From Dyadobacter fanqingshengii (GTDB lineage: Bacteria > Bacteroidota > Bacteroidia > Cytophagales > Spirosomataceae): a stretch of 64,000 nucleotides of DNA. A model generated the notes under the pieces. It had not been told where the DNA came from, searched no databases, and was given only the letters and a program-made list of their open reading frames with translations. The stretch spans positions 5,826,501-5,890,500 of the forward strand of contig NZ_CP098806.1 in NCBI RefSeq assembly GCF_023822005.2. The letters run 5' to 3'. A program made the translations under genes and the position numbers. Positions within the stretch are counted from its first letter, which is position 1. Each line of letters begins with the position of its first letter. This document shows, one piece after another, positions 34,677 to 43,650 of this stretch.

Positions 34677-35896
34677 TGATTCTGCTTTTCCGAAACCTGT
34701 AAAGGTAAATACTTTTGAATGATGGCTTCGACGCTTGCGACACTTTTGTCTGTATTATGCCTCTCTAAAACTTTCTTTCTGCCATTACGGCCCAGCGTTT
34801 CACGAAGCGAAGGATCGAGAACCAGCTGTATAATCGCCTCAGAAGCAGCAGAAATGTCCATATATGGAACAACAAAACCTGCATCTGACTCGATCAGTTC
34901 GGGAGCTCCGCCGGCGTCTTCAAAACATACCACCGGAATCTCCTGCAAAGCTGCTTCCAAAACCACAAGCGGATAAGGATCTTCGCGAGAGCTCAGCAAT
35001 AATACATCAAACCGGTTAATGTAATCCAATGCATGTGGCGTCGGTGGAACAAGAATGATCTTGTCACTCAGTCCCATGAGGCGAATGTCGCTTTCGATCA
35101 ATTCATAAATTTCATGCTGCGGACCAGCGCCAATCCACACGAAATAAACGGGCAACGGACTGGTTTTATGGATGACACGCTTGGCAATCCAGTTGAAAAT
35201 GTCGTTTCCTTTGCGCCATTCCGCATTTCCGCAACCGCCGATGACGATGGCATCATGCGGCACATGGTATGTTTTTTCAAGAATATCACGCTGCACCGTT
35301 TTCAACTTCCGATCAATGTGTTCGTGATCGATCAATGTGAATGTGCTGACCTGATTTTCGGGATAATTGAATTTTTTGATATAATAATTAGCAACTGCGT
35401 TGGATACCGCGATCAGATGCCCGGTCTTTTTCAGCATGAAGTTTAATTGCTTTTCATGCGTATAAACTTTCACAGACATGCCCAGCTCGTGCACAAAAAG
35501 CACAAGCGGCAAATGATGCAGGAATTTCAGGAAATCGTAGTAAACACCAGCATTTGCAATTGAATTGATGAAAACAAGCCCAATGTTCTGATGTGCAAGT
35601 TCTGATGCAATCCTTTCGTTGATTCTGTGCGCTGAATGCTGCTGATAATATTTGTAGAGAGGGACTTTTTTAAGCAGCTTACCGGTAAGTGGAGTAGGGG
35701 TGACTTTAATATTTTGATACAAACGTGTTACACCAACAACTTCCTCGAAATCTTTTTCCAGCTCTCCGCCGCTGCAAAGCAACAAATGCATGGGAACACC
35801 CCGCTCTTTCAATAGTCTGAGCAATTGCAGCAGCAGCAACTGGCTTCCTGCCCGATTGGCGTCATGACTCACAAATAAGATTTTCTTCTGCTCCAT
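34673..35896 (-). CDS. Family 4 glycosyltransferase (GT-B)
   Basis: The 407-residue protein is a two-domain GT-B enzyme. The N-terminal Rossmann half begins KILFVSHDANRAGSQLLLLQL and includes VLFVHELGMSVKVYTHEK. The C-terminal half has the donor-binding GGCGNAEWRKGNDIF, RFDVLLLSSREDPYPLVVLEAALQEIPVVCFE with the E-x7-E motif, and GGAPELIESDAGFVVPY. It would retain anomeric configuration. It lies 65 bases downstream of the NeuD-like gene, one of the two widest gaps in the locus, without an evident promoter. Confidence 0.94.
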   Translation of the reverse strand: MEQKKILFVSHDANRAGSQLLLLQLLRLLKERGVPMHLLLCSGGELEKDFEEVVGVTRLYQNIKVTPTPLTGKLLKKVPLYKYYQQHSAHRINERIASELAHQNIGLVFINSIANAGVYYDFLKFLHHLPLVLFVHELGMSVKVYTHEKQLNFMLKKTGHLIAVSNAVANYYIKKFNYPENQVSTFTLIDHEHIDRKLKTVQRDILEKTYHVPHDAIVIGGCGNAEWRKGNDIFNWIAKRVIHKTSPLPVYFVWIGAGPQHEIYELIESDIRLMGLSDKIILVPPTPHALDYINRFDVLLLSSREDPYPLVVLEAALQEIPVVCFEDAGGAPELIESDAGFVVPYMDISAASEAIIQLVLDPSLRETLGRNGRKKVLERHNTDKSVASVEAIIQKYLPLQVSEKQNQ

Positions 35897-35961
35897 TACC
35901 CAGTAAATTTCTGTCTCAAAATTCGGTTTACCCGATTACATCTTCACCCGGATATAAACCC

Positions 35962-36621
35962 TCAATAAGCCTCGAAACTCTTCTTGCCAGGCACTTTTTT
36001 GGCAGGGTTCCCAATGTAAATCCCCCATTCTTCAGTTTCTCGGGTGATAGCAGAAGCCATTCCTACCAAAGTTCCCTGCGCTATCGCGGTATAATCGCGA
36101 ATTGTGCTGTTGACGCCAAAAAATGAATAAGATTCAACAACGCAATGGCCCGAAAGCACTACATGGGAAGTAAAGAATACATGATCTTTGATCTGACCGT
36201 GGTGGCCAATGTGATTTCCACTCCACATGACAACATTATTTCCAACTGTTGTAAAAGGCTGAATGGTGTTGTCTTCCAGGATAAAACAATTATCGCCAAT
36301 TACGCTCCTGTCAAAAATGGTCGCGTGCGAACTGATATATGAGATGAATTGATAGCCTTTGGATTTTGCTTCGTTGTAAATTCCTTCCCGGTTCCGGTTC
36401 ATATTTCTGCCGGTCATGGGAGCGAAAAAAGCATATTCAGCAGGAGAAAAAAGATTTTCAACATCTTCAAAGGCGACAACAGGCAGCCCCTTAAAAGATT
36501 CATCCTGAATATATTGGCGGTTAATAGTGAAAGCGACTATTTCATGTTCTGAATCGTGTGTCAGATAATAGTGTGCCAGTTCCGCTGTGTCGAGTACTCC
36601 AAAAACGATAACCTTAGCCAT
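35962..36621 (-). CDS. NeuD/PglD-like sugar O- or N-acyltransferase
   Basis: The 219-residue protein has an N-terminal Rossmann-like PglD domain (KVIVFGVLDTAELAHYYL) and a C-terminal left-handed parallel beta-helix of hexapeptide repeats (SVIGDNCFILEDNTIQPFTTVGNN and so on). The segment HIGHHGQIKDHVFFTSH contains the catalytic histidine of the acetyl-CoA-dependent family. It may acetylate the amino group made by the DegT aminotransferase three genes earlier, as PglD does after PglE, giving an N-acylated amino sugar. That pairing is inferred from co-location. Confidence 0.88.
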   Translation of the reverse strand: MAKVIVFGVLDTAELAHYYLTHDSEHEIVAFTINRQYIQDESFKGLPVVAFEDVENLFSPAEYAFFAPMTGRNMNRNREGIYNEAKSKGYQFISYISSHATIFDRSVIGDNCFILEDNTIQPFTTVGNNVVMWSGNHIGHHGQIKDHVFFTSHVVLSGHCVVESYSFFGVNSTIRDYTAIAQGTLVGMASAITRETEEWGIYIGNPAKKVPGKKSFEAY

Positions 36622-36623
36622 TC

Positions 36624-37322
36624 TTAAATCAGTTCGTATGCCTTTAATTGTTCCCTAATATTTTCGGGGTCGTTAAACATCAGGATATCTATAATTGACA
36701 ACCAAGGTACGAAAGCATTTTTAAATTGGTTATACGGGCTTGAAACACTTTTAATGAAGTCAAGTTTGATCCCTTCCTTTTCAAATTTTCCTTTATCATA
36801 CAATTCCATTCCTCCAATCGGATTAATGTAATGGCTGGCATTTTCCTGCTTACAGATATCCAGAATTCTCTCCTGACCTTTTAAGTGTGTGTTTTGATAT
36901 ATCGTGGATGAGGGGACAATTTCAGTCGTGATTTCCATGTATTCACATGTTCTTTTCAGTGCCTGAAAGGTCAGTTCGTTTATTGTTTGAACATCTAAAT
37001 TTACAATTTCTTCGATCAGAACAAAAACCTTTTGATAATATGGGGCTTTCTGATACGATTGCTGAAGGGTTTTCAGGAACTTTTTTTGCCAGGGTTCGCT
37101 CTTCGAAAGTTCTACTTCATGAATCAATTTATTCTGGCTCGCGTCTTTCAGCGGGATGGTAAAAAGGTGCGACTGACCGGATACCAGCACATTATTTCTG
37201 TTGATCCAACCTTTGTTGATGAAATTCACATCATCGTAAATGATGAATTTGTCAACTGCGTTAATCAGTTGAAAATAACCTATATACGGAAATATATAGG
37301 GCTGCATAATGGCGATGGTCAT
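36624..37322 (-). CDS. WbqC-family protein
   Basis: The 232-residue protein matches WbqC-like proteins from start to end: IAIMQPYIFPYIGYFQLINAVDKFIIYDD, then NFINKGWINRN, the FLKTLQQSYQKAPYY helix, and SHYINPIGGMELYD. The family occurs in O-antigen and sialic-acid-like gene clusters and may act in amino-sugar modification, possibly glycine transfer; the reaction is not firmly shown. It is 2 bases from the NeuD-like gene and 6 from the membrane glycosyltransferase, consistent with joint action on the same sugar. Confidence 0.9.
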   Translation of the reverse strand: MTIAIMQPYIFPYIGYFQLINAVDKFIIYDDVNFINKGWINRNNVLVSGQSHLFTIPLKDASQNKLIHEVELSKSEPWQKKFLKTLQQSYQKAPYYQKVFVLIEEIVNLDVQTINELTFQALKRTCEYMEITTEIVPSSTIYQNTHLKGQERILDICKQENASHYINPIGGMELYDKGKFEKEGIKLDFIKSVSSPYNQFKNAFVPWLSIIDILMFNDPENIREQLKAYELI

Positions 37323-37328
37323 GGATTG

Positions 37329-39377
37329 CTATTTAAGCTTTCTGAGATAATAATCTTCACCTCTTACCGCCACATTGGTGATGGTTGTATCGCTTCCTAA
37401 ACGAATGTCTGTGGGTAAAGATTTGATGCGGCTGGTGTCATTGATCACGCTTTTAGCATAGAACAAATAGTCGGCCTCTTTCGGAATCGGTCGCAAACCT
37501 TGCTCAAACGGGTGAATGCTAATCAATTTCCGCGAGAGATCTTCTCCATAAAGCGGATATTCAAAATCATCATTAATCGTCGCTAACGCAACGGTTGCGT
37601 CTTTTGGAACGATCGAATCGAATGTCTGATAAGCTTTCGTAATGTCCGGGCGGGCGAATGTCTGCAACTGGATCCGGTCTGTTTCCAATGCTGATTTGTA
37701 GCCGTACGCTCCAATAGGCAAGCACCGAATGTTCAGATAAACCGACATCACCGCCGAAATACAAGCCAGCCCGACCACGATCATAATGTATCCTTTCCAA
37801 ACATTCCTGCGCGGTTTAAGGATTGATAACCGGTGATTTGAAAACAACAATAAAAGGAAAAGAACGCCAAAGAGGCCGGTTTCTATAAAATATCTTCCCT
37901 TAAAAGGATCGTAAACGGCGGAGTAGGAAATCGCAGCGAAATGCAGACAGAACGCGAGCGCCAGAAACCAGTGCACCCGTGAGCGGAAAACGCGGATTAA
38001 TGTCAAAAAAATCAGCGGCAATATCAGTGCAAAACCAAAAACGCCCCAGTAAGGATTGGCATTGAAGTTATCAAAACGGCGTTGAAATGAAAATGGGACA
38101 ATGGCATACTCGGTTTCTTCATCCAGGCGCATGCGTAATTTATCTTCCAAAATCACAAGCGGCTTACGAATGACCGTATTCAAGTCATATCCCCACTGCG
38201 CATTGCGAATGCCATCCAGATTGCAAAACTCATAAGTATAGCGCACCACATTGCGGCTTCCCTGCTCCAACAGGTTCGAAAAGGGCCCGAAACGCTCAAC
38301 CGACTGATGTTTTAATGCAGTAGGCGGCCCGATCGGGTGCCCGAAAACCATAATGTTTTTGATATAACCCGTTGGGAACGTATAAACGAGCATCGCTAGG
38401 AAAATTGCAATGGCCAGTTTCCAGAACCTTTGGAAAAACACTTTGAAGTCGGGTGCAAGAAAAACCGTGTAAAGCATGATCACAAAAACCGACGGCAAAA
38501 GCAGCGCAAAAGTCACCTTATGCCCGAAAACGATGCCGAATGCTAGGCCGGATAAATAAAGATATTTGTTGCTGCGCGTGCTGTAATAGGTGAAAAGGAA
38601 ATAAAGCAGGCAGCTCAGGTAAGCCGTTAAAACAATGTCTGTTTCAGTGGTTACGGCCTGCATCAGGAAGTTCAGGAACATGCCGTATGCCAGTGCACAA
38701 AAGAAGCTGGCTGATAAATTTCTGCCAATGCGCTGCGCAATTCCGAACACGCAGACAAGCGTGATGTAGTAAGATGTATGATGGATCAGCTTAAAAGCAT
38801 TCTCGATCTTTCCCGAGATCAGATAACTGTAAATCTGAATGGTCGTCAAACTTTTCGGATAGGTGTCCATGTTCCAGTTCGTCCCTCCGAAATGTGCCAT
38901 TGTGCCGCGCTGAATGTATCGGATGGCGCGGTTTAAATGTCCGGTCATGCTGTCCCATTCATTAGGCGCCGTGAAAAGCACGAGAATAAGATTGGTCACC
39001 GCGATAACCGCAATGGTGCCAAACATGAAGAAAAAGAGTGTTTTGAGATAAACAGACAATTCCTTTGTCCAGAAACGGAAAGTTTCGGCTCTGTTAAAGA
39101 TGACAGAACGAATGGAGTAGGAGGGTTGTGATTGAATTAGATAAGACCAAATCACATAATGCAGGCCCAAAGCGACAAATGTGGCCGCTATCCATGCCCA
39201 GGTTTGGGCGGTAAGGTCTAAGGCAGAAAGCACAAAACCGGCCGGGATAACGCTTCCCACAAACAGTATGAAACAAACGATGAGCCATTCTGCCAGGGAA
39301 GGCTGGGCTATTTTTTTTGCAACAAAACTGATGCTGTATAAAAACAGTAAGAAGGCAAGCCAGTAAACAAAACCCAT
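37329..39377 (-). CDS. Polytopic membrane glycosyltransferase (GT39/ArnT-like fold)
   Basis: The 682-residue protein has an N-terminal block of many hydrophobic helices (about 1-560) and a soluble C-terminal domain of about 120 residues. The first periplasmic loop holds NEWDSMTGHLNRAIRYIQRG, with an acidic residue where PMT/ArnT enzymes have their catalytic aspartate, and later FGHPIGPPTA and YDPFKGRYFIETG. It would transfer a sugar from a polyprenyl-phosphate donor on the periplasmic side. The ATG at 39377, one base after the DegT stop, is preferred over a reading from 39449 that runs inside the aminotransferase gene. Confidence 0.8.
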   Translation of the reverse strand: MGFVYWLAFLLFLYSISFVAKKIAQPSLAEWLIVCFILFVGSVIPAGFVLSALDLTAQTWAWIAATFVALGLHYVIWSYLIQSQPSYSIRSVIFNRAETFRFWTKELSVYLKTLFFFMFGTIAVIAVTNLILVLFTAPNEWDSMTGHLNRAIRYIQRGTMAHFGGTNWNMDTYPKSLTTIQIYSYLISGKIENAFKLIHHTSYYITLVCVFGIAQRIGRNLSASFFCALAYGMFLNFLMQAVTTETDIVLTAYLSCLLYFLFTYYSTRSNKYLYLSGLAFGIVFGHKVTFALLLPSVFVIMLYTVFLAPDFKVFFQRFWKLAIAIFLAMLVYTFPTGYIKNIMVFGHPIGPPTALKHQSVERFGPFSNLLEQGSRNVVRYTYEFCNLDGIRNAQWGYDLNTVIRKPLVILEDKLRMRLDEETEYAIVPFSFQRRFDNFNANPYWGVFGFALILPLIFLTLIRVFRSRVHWFLALAFCLHFAAISYSAVYDPFKGRYFIETGLFGVLFLLLLFSNHRLSILKPRRNVWKGYIMIVVGLACISAVMSVYLNIRCLPIGAYGYKSALETDRIQLQTFARPDITKAYQTFDSIVPKDATVALATINDDFEYPLYGEDLSRKLISIHPFEQGLRPIPKEADYLFYAKSVINDTSRIKSLPTDIRLGSDTTITNVAVRGEDYYLRKLK

Positions 39378-39378
39378 G

Positions 39379-40464
39379 CTATTCTGGTGATAAATGAGCA
39401 TTAATAATGCGGGAAATCCGTTCGATATCTGCATACGGAAGGCCAACATATAAAGGCAAACTTAACACTCTTAGCGCGATATCCTCAGAAACCGGGCAGG
39501 CAATTTGCCTTGGCATGAATGACAGCGTATTTAATGAAGGATAAAAATAGCGCCGCGGAATGACATCTTCTTCGCGCAAAGCATCCATAACGCGGAACAT
39601 AACCTGCTCAGAAGGAAAGACAACCGGGTAATAAGCATAATTGTATTCAATGTCCTTGCTGATAACCGGCTTGTAAAGCACATCCCAATTCAGCATGCTG
39701 TCGTAAGCATCAAAAACTTCTTTGCGGGCAGCAATAATGTCTTTCACCAGGGGAAGATTTACCAAACCCATGGCCGCGTGAAATTCGGAATTCTTGCCAT
39801 TAATCCCTGCATAGAGATAATGTTCATCTCCCTGGTGGCCGAATGCGCGCAATAGGTGCAATTTTCGGTCAAGTTCGGGATGGTTGGAGATCAGCGCCCC
39901 GCCTTCAATGGTGTGGAACACTTTGGTAGCGTGAAAGCTGCAAGTGCTTAAATCGCCATAGGAAAGCAGAGATTTGCCTTTATATGTAACGCCAAACGCG
40001 TGTGCTGCGTCATAAATTACTTTCAGGTTATGCTTTTTGGCAATCACTTCGATGGCCTCAATGTCGCAAGGGTTGCCATAAACGTGTGTGGCCAGAATTC
40101 CCGTTGTAGCAGGCGTAATAGATGCCTCAATCAACGCCGGATTGATATTGAATGTCTGCGCGTCAATATCAACGAAAACCGGTGTGCAGTTTTCCCATAA
40201 GATTGCATTAGAAGTAGCAACATAGGAAAATGGTGTTGTAATAACCTCGCCCGAAATTTCAAGTGCTTTAATAGCAATTTGAAGGACGATGGTTCCGTTT
40301 CCGCAAAAATATAGGTGGTCAACACCCAGATATTTCTTTAATTCTGCTTCAAGTTCCTGAAGAACGGGACCATTGTTGGTAAGATATCCGCGTTCCCAAA
40401 TTTCCCGAACATACTGCAGATATTTTTCCTGGTCTGGTAAAAAGGTCTTAGTGACGTTAATCAT
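39379..40464 (-). CDS. DegT/DnrJ/EryC1/StrS-family sugar aminotransferase
   Basis: This 361-residue PLP enzyme converts a nucleotide 4-keto (or 3-keto) sugar to its amino form. Recognisable parts are the N-terminal TKTFLPDQEKYLQYVREIWERGYLTNNGP, the cofactor-binding CGNGTIVLQIAIKAL, DAAHAFGVTYKGKSLLSYGD, the Schiff-base lysine in SFHATKVFHTIEGGAL near residue 180, and the closing LPLYVGLPYADIERI. The gene overlaps wzt by 8 bases. Enzymes that make the keto-sugar precursor (dehydratases) are not in this window. Confidence 0.95.
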   Translation of the reverse strand: MINVTKTFLPDQEKYLQYVREIWERGYLTNNGPVLQELEAELKKYLGVDHLYFCGNGTIVLQIAIKALEISGEVITTPFSYVATSNAILWENCTPVFVDIDAQTFNINPALIEASITPATTGILATHVYGNPCDIEAIEVIAKKHNLKVIYDAAHAFGVTYKGKSLLSYGDLSTCSFHATKVFHTIEGGALISNHPELDRKLHLLRAFGHQGDEHYLYAGINGKNSEFHAAMGLVNLPLVKDIIAARKEVFDAYDSMLNWDVLYKPVISKDIEYNYAYYPVVFPSEQVMFRVMDALREEDVIPRRYFYPSLNTLSFMPRQIACPVSEDIALRVLSLPLYVGLPYADIERISRIINAHLSPE

Positions 40465-41716
40465 TCACTACATGTTCAGTTTGGCGAATGGAAAAATTAA
40501 GTTGAGGGCGAATATAACCGGGCCATTTGCCATACCACGTTACATTTTCACGATAATCCTCAATATCAAAAATAAGGGCTTCTTCCATGTTGTAAAGCAC
40601 GGTGCTTGTGTCTTTCACGATCATCATAGAAACCACGTAAGAACCGTCGTTCAGGAAGTGACCCGGAATTTCACAAACGCCGCTTACGAGGCCTTTGGCA
40701 AAAGTTTCTGCTTGTGTTCCAACATTGAAAATACACTCACCTGTAAACGTATACAAATGCATACTCAGGTTCAGGCTCGCACCTTCCACAAGATTCCAGA
40801 ATTCAAACTGGAAATTGATCGGCGTCCGAACGTCAATGTGGTTCAGATCGTCCTGATATTCAGGGAAAAGCTTGAATCTTTTGACACGGACCTGATCATT
40901 ACCAGGCGCATTTTCAATGTTATCCCAATGTTTTTCAAGGGTTTTATGAGACACCTTGCTCAAATAATTGGTAACAATATGCGTGGTCTCGCCCTGATCG
41001 ATCAGCAAGCCTTTTTCAAAATAGAAAGACTTGTTGCAAAGGGCCTGAATGGCAGTGAGGTTATGGCTTACAAAAATCAATGTTCTTCCGCTTTCGGAAA
41101 CATCGCGCATTTTGCCAAGACATTTTTTCTGGAATTCTGTATCACCAACCGCTAAAACCTCGTCTACGATCAGGATTTCAGGGTTAAGATGCGCTGCGAT
41201 CGCAAAACCGAGCCGCACATACATCCCTGAGGAATATCTTTTTACCGGTGTATCCAGAAATTTTTCAACACCTGCAAAATCAACGATCGCATCAAAGGAT
41301 TGTCTGATCTCGCTTTTTGCCATTCCTAATATCGCCCCGTTCAGGAAGATATTTTCACGGCCGGTGAGTTCGGGGTGAAAACCGGTTCCCACTTCCAGCA
41401 AGCTGGCAATGCGGCCTTCAATTTTGATCTGGCCTGTGGTTGGTTCTGTAATGCGGCTGAGGATCTTTAACAATGTTGACTTCCCCGCGCCATTGTGACC
41501 CACGATCCCGATACGGTCACCTTGATCAATGGAAAAGTTAATATCCTTTAATGCCCAGAACTCTTCTTTTTCGGCAAAATCGGAGTTATCCTGCTTGCGT
41601 GAGAACAATTTGTCGGTTGTCTCCTTAACAACGTCACGAAGGCTCGAAGACCCACTTTTGCGCTGGTGGTCTATGATATATTTCTTACTAATATTTTCAG
41701 CTACAATTACAGGCAT
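40457..41716 (-). CDS. Polysaccharide ABC transporter ATPase (Wzt-like) with carbohydrate-binding domain
   Basis: The 419-residue protein has an ABC ATPase domain at about 1-250 with Walker A GHNGAGKS, the signature region YSSGMYVRLGFAIAAHL, Walker B ILIVDEVLAVGD and the switch histidine in IFVSHNLTAI. A C-terminal beta-sandwich follows (about 260-419, FQFEFWNLVEGASLNLSMHLY). In Wzt proteins this extension binds the terminal residue of the finished O-polysaccharide and sets export specificity. The partner permease gene lies 15 bases upstream. This makes the glycan an ABC-exported one. Confidence 0.94.
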   Translation of the reverse strand: MPVIVAENISKKYIIDHQRKSGSSSLRDVVKETTDKLFSRKQDNSDFAEKEEFWALKDINFSIDQGDRIGIVGHNGAGKSTLLKILSRITEPTTGQIKIEGRIASLLEVGTGFHPELTGRENIFLNGAILGMAKSEIRQSFDAIVDFAGVEKFLDTPVKRYSSGMYVRLGFAIAAHLNPEILIVDEVLAVGDTEFQKKCLGKMRDVSESGRTLIFVSHNLTAIQALCNKSFYFEKGLLIDQGETTHIVTNYLSKVSHKTLEKHWDNIENAPGNDQVRVKRFKLFPEYQDDLNHIDVRTPINFQFEFWNLVEGASLNLSMHLYTFTGECIFNVGTQAETFAKGLVSGVCEIPGHFLNDGSYVVSMMIVKDTSTVLYNMEEALIFDIEDYRENVTWYGKWPGYIRPQLNFSIRQTEHVVND

Positions 41717-41731
41717 GCCTAACGTAATTTT

Positions 41732-42565
41732 TCAGATGTGATCCACAAATGTGTTCTCTTTTTTTCGAAAATAGATCAAAGACAATACGAGAATCGAAAA
41801 GGAAATGATCACAGTTGAGTATAAACTTTGCGGATTGAAATATGACTTTTCTCCAAGCAAGCACCAGCGAAACCCGCCGATTATGCCGACCAGGGGATTC
41901 AAATTATAGTATTTTTCATACCAGGTATCTTTAACAAGCGAACTTGGGTAAGCAACTGGCAACACATACATCCCTACTTGGATTAAAAACGGAATTAACT
42001 GGCCAATATCGCGAAAACGTACATTCAGCACTGCAAAAAACAGTCCGAAGCCCATCGATGTGATAAATGTAAGCAAAACAAAGAAAGGAATGTATATGAT
42101 TTGCCAGCTTATCGTGTAATCGAAAAATGGGGTAAGCACTATAAATATGCCGAGTGCAATCAAAAAATCCACAAAACCAACTGCTATCGAGCTCAACGGC
42201 ATAAGGAGCCGGGGAAAGTAAACCTTGGAGACTAGATTGCCATTGATCAGGATGCTATTACTAATCTGCTGAAATGTGTTTGAGAAAAATGTCCAAATGG
42301 TAAGACCACTTAATACCATTAATGGGTATGGAACGCCAGGGTCACTGTCGATTCTTGCTACATAACTGAACACGAACACCATCACGGTCATGGTCATGAA
42401 GGGCCGTAGCACGCTCCATGCAACGCCTAGTAATGTTTGTTTGTATCGTACAGAAATATCCCGTTTGGATAAAATCCAGAGTAGTTGTCTGTGCAGCCAA
42501 AGGTCTTTCCAGTAATCCTTCTCGGATCCGCCTGCTTTTATTGTAATTGAGTGTTGAGTTGCCAT
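41732..42565 (-). CDS. Polysaccharide ABC transporter permease (Wzm-like)
   Basis: This 277-residue inner-membrane protein has six hydrophobic segments and the ABC-2 polysaccharide-exporter signatures DLWLHRQLLWILSKRDISVRYKQTLLGVAWSVLRPF near the N-terminus and VRFRDIGQLIPFLIQVGMYVLPVAYP in the second half. It pairs with the Wzt-like ATPase to move an undecaprenyl-linked glycan to the periplasm. The gene begins one base after the Wzz-like gene ends. Confidence 0.94.
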   Translation of the reverse strand: MATQHSITIKAGGSEKDYWKDLWLHRQLLWILSKRDISVRYKQTLLGVAWSVLRPFMTMTVMVFVFSYVARIDSDPGVPYPLMVLSGLTIWTFFSNTFQQISNSILINGNLVSKVYFPRLLMPLSSIAVGFVDFLIALGIFIVLTPFFDYTISWQIIYIPFFVLLTFITSMGFGLFFAVLNVRFRDIGQLIPFLIQVGMYVLPVAYPSSLVKDTWYEKYYNLNPLVGIIGGFRWCLLGEKSYFNPQSLYSTVIISFSILVLSLIYFRKKENTFVDHI

Positions 42566-42566
42566 T

Positions 42567-43649
42567 CTATTGCTTAACTACTACTGTGGGGGTTGCAAAG
42601 ACCGTTCGGAAATAAATGAATATTAGCGCAAGCATTACACCTACCAACGCCCCGATTTTTGCATTCCTCTTATCTTCTGCTTTAATATCTAATGGCACTT
42701 TAATGCCTTCAATCTCTGTAAATAGTGGTGCTTCACGAACCATGGTAACACGCATTTTCTCGGCGCTTCCCATTGCTTCATAGTAAAGTGTTTGTAAGAA
42801 AGCCGATTTTCTTTCCATGCTGTTGGCTGAAACTTTGGCCTCAGGCAGCAAAATCTGAGCGCTGTAATCCAGTTGTCGTGCAAGCTTGTGTTCAGCAATT
42901 CCAAGCACAGCCGCCAGTGAATCTGCACGATGTTGCAGGAGGTTCAATGTTTTGCGTGACTTCTGTGTCTGGTTTTCGGTGTACATTTCTTCAACCGTCT
43001 CCAAAAGTTTTGTTACCCAAAGTCCTGCCAATGTGCCATTTTCCATGCTGGTCGACAGCGAAATAAAGGAAGATTTCCGATCCAAAGAAGCAATGTCCGT
43101 TGCGTCCGCTGCCTTTTGCACCAGCTCATTCAAAATTCTTCTTGACTTCATGTCAAGCTTTTTGATATCGCGATTGGCAAAATGAAAGTTCTGATTCTCA
43201 GGAATTTCTTCCCATTCCTTTCTTTTAATCCCACTTGAATCAATGAAGAAATTTGCCAGAATCATTTTCTGACCATTTACTTCCACCTCTTTCATTAAAT
43301 TTCTTTCCAAAACAGGGCGCGACTTCACGAAATAGAAGAAGTTCTCTCCTGTAAAGATATTCTCATCAGGAGCGTTGCCTAAGCCTAAAAGGCCTGCCAT
43401 ATCGCCAAAACCAGATGACTGGCTTCCACCACCCAGGTTAAAAACAACCTCAGCTTCGTACATATTTGGCTTGTCAATAAAAGTATCCAGGCCATAACCA
43501 ATCCCGAAACCAAGGATAGGCAGAAGTACGAGCATTTTCCAGTTACGGAGAATAGCTGTTTTAACGACGAGTACTTTTTCGATAACCTCTTTCGGGGTCA
43601 ACTCATCTTCTGGAACTTGTTGTTGCGGTTGTAGTGTCGTAGTTGACAT
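42567..43649 (-). CDS. Wzz-like chain-length determinant / polysaccharide co-polymerase
   Basis: The 360-residue protein has a short cytoplasmic N-terminus, a membrane helix (WKMLVLLPILGFGIGYGL), a long helical periplasmic domain with repeated coiled-coil-like stretches (TENQTQKSRKTLNLLQHRADSLAAVLG), and a second helix near the C-terminus (IGALVGVMLALIFIYF). That is the Wzz/PCP layout. No tyrosine-kinase domain is attached, so it is not a full Wzc. It may bridge the inner-membrane exporter and the SLBB outer-membrane protein encoded just upstream. Confidence 0.88.
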   Translation of the reverse strand: MSTTTLQPQQQVPEDELTPKEVIEKVLVVKTAILRNWKMLVLLPILGFGIGYGLDTFIDKPNMYEAEVVFNLGGGSQSSGFGDMAGLLGLGNAPDENIFTGENFFYFVKSRPVLERNLMKEVEVNGQKMILANFFIDSSGIKRKEWEEIPENQNFHFANRDIKKLDMKSRRILNELVQKAADATDIASLDRKSSFISLSTSMENGTLAGLWVTKLLETVEEMYTENQTQKSRKTLNLLQHRADSLAAVLGIAEHKLARQLDYSAQILLPEAKVSANSMERKSAFLQTLYYEAMGSAEKMRVTMVREAPLFTEIEGIKVPLDIKAEDKRNAKIGALVGVMLALIFIYFRTVFATPTVVVKQ

Positions 43650-43650
43650 T

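Noticed and set aside
40373-41155. Plus-strand 260-codon ORF opposite the Wzt-like gene
   Set aside because: It lies wholly antisense to a gene with clear ABC motifs, has no domain features, and its length follows from the codon bias of the real gene.
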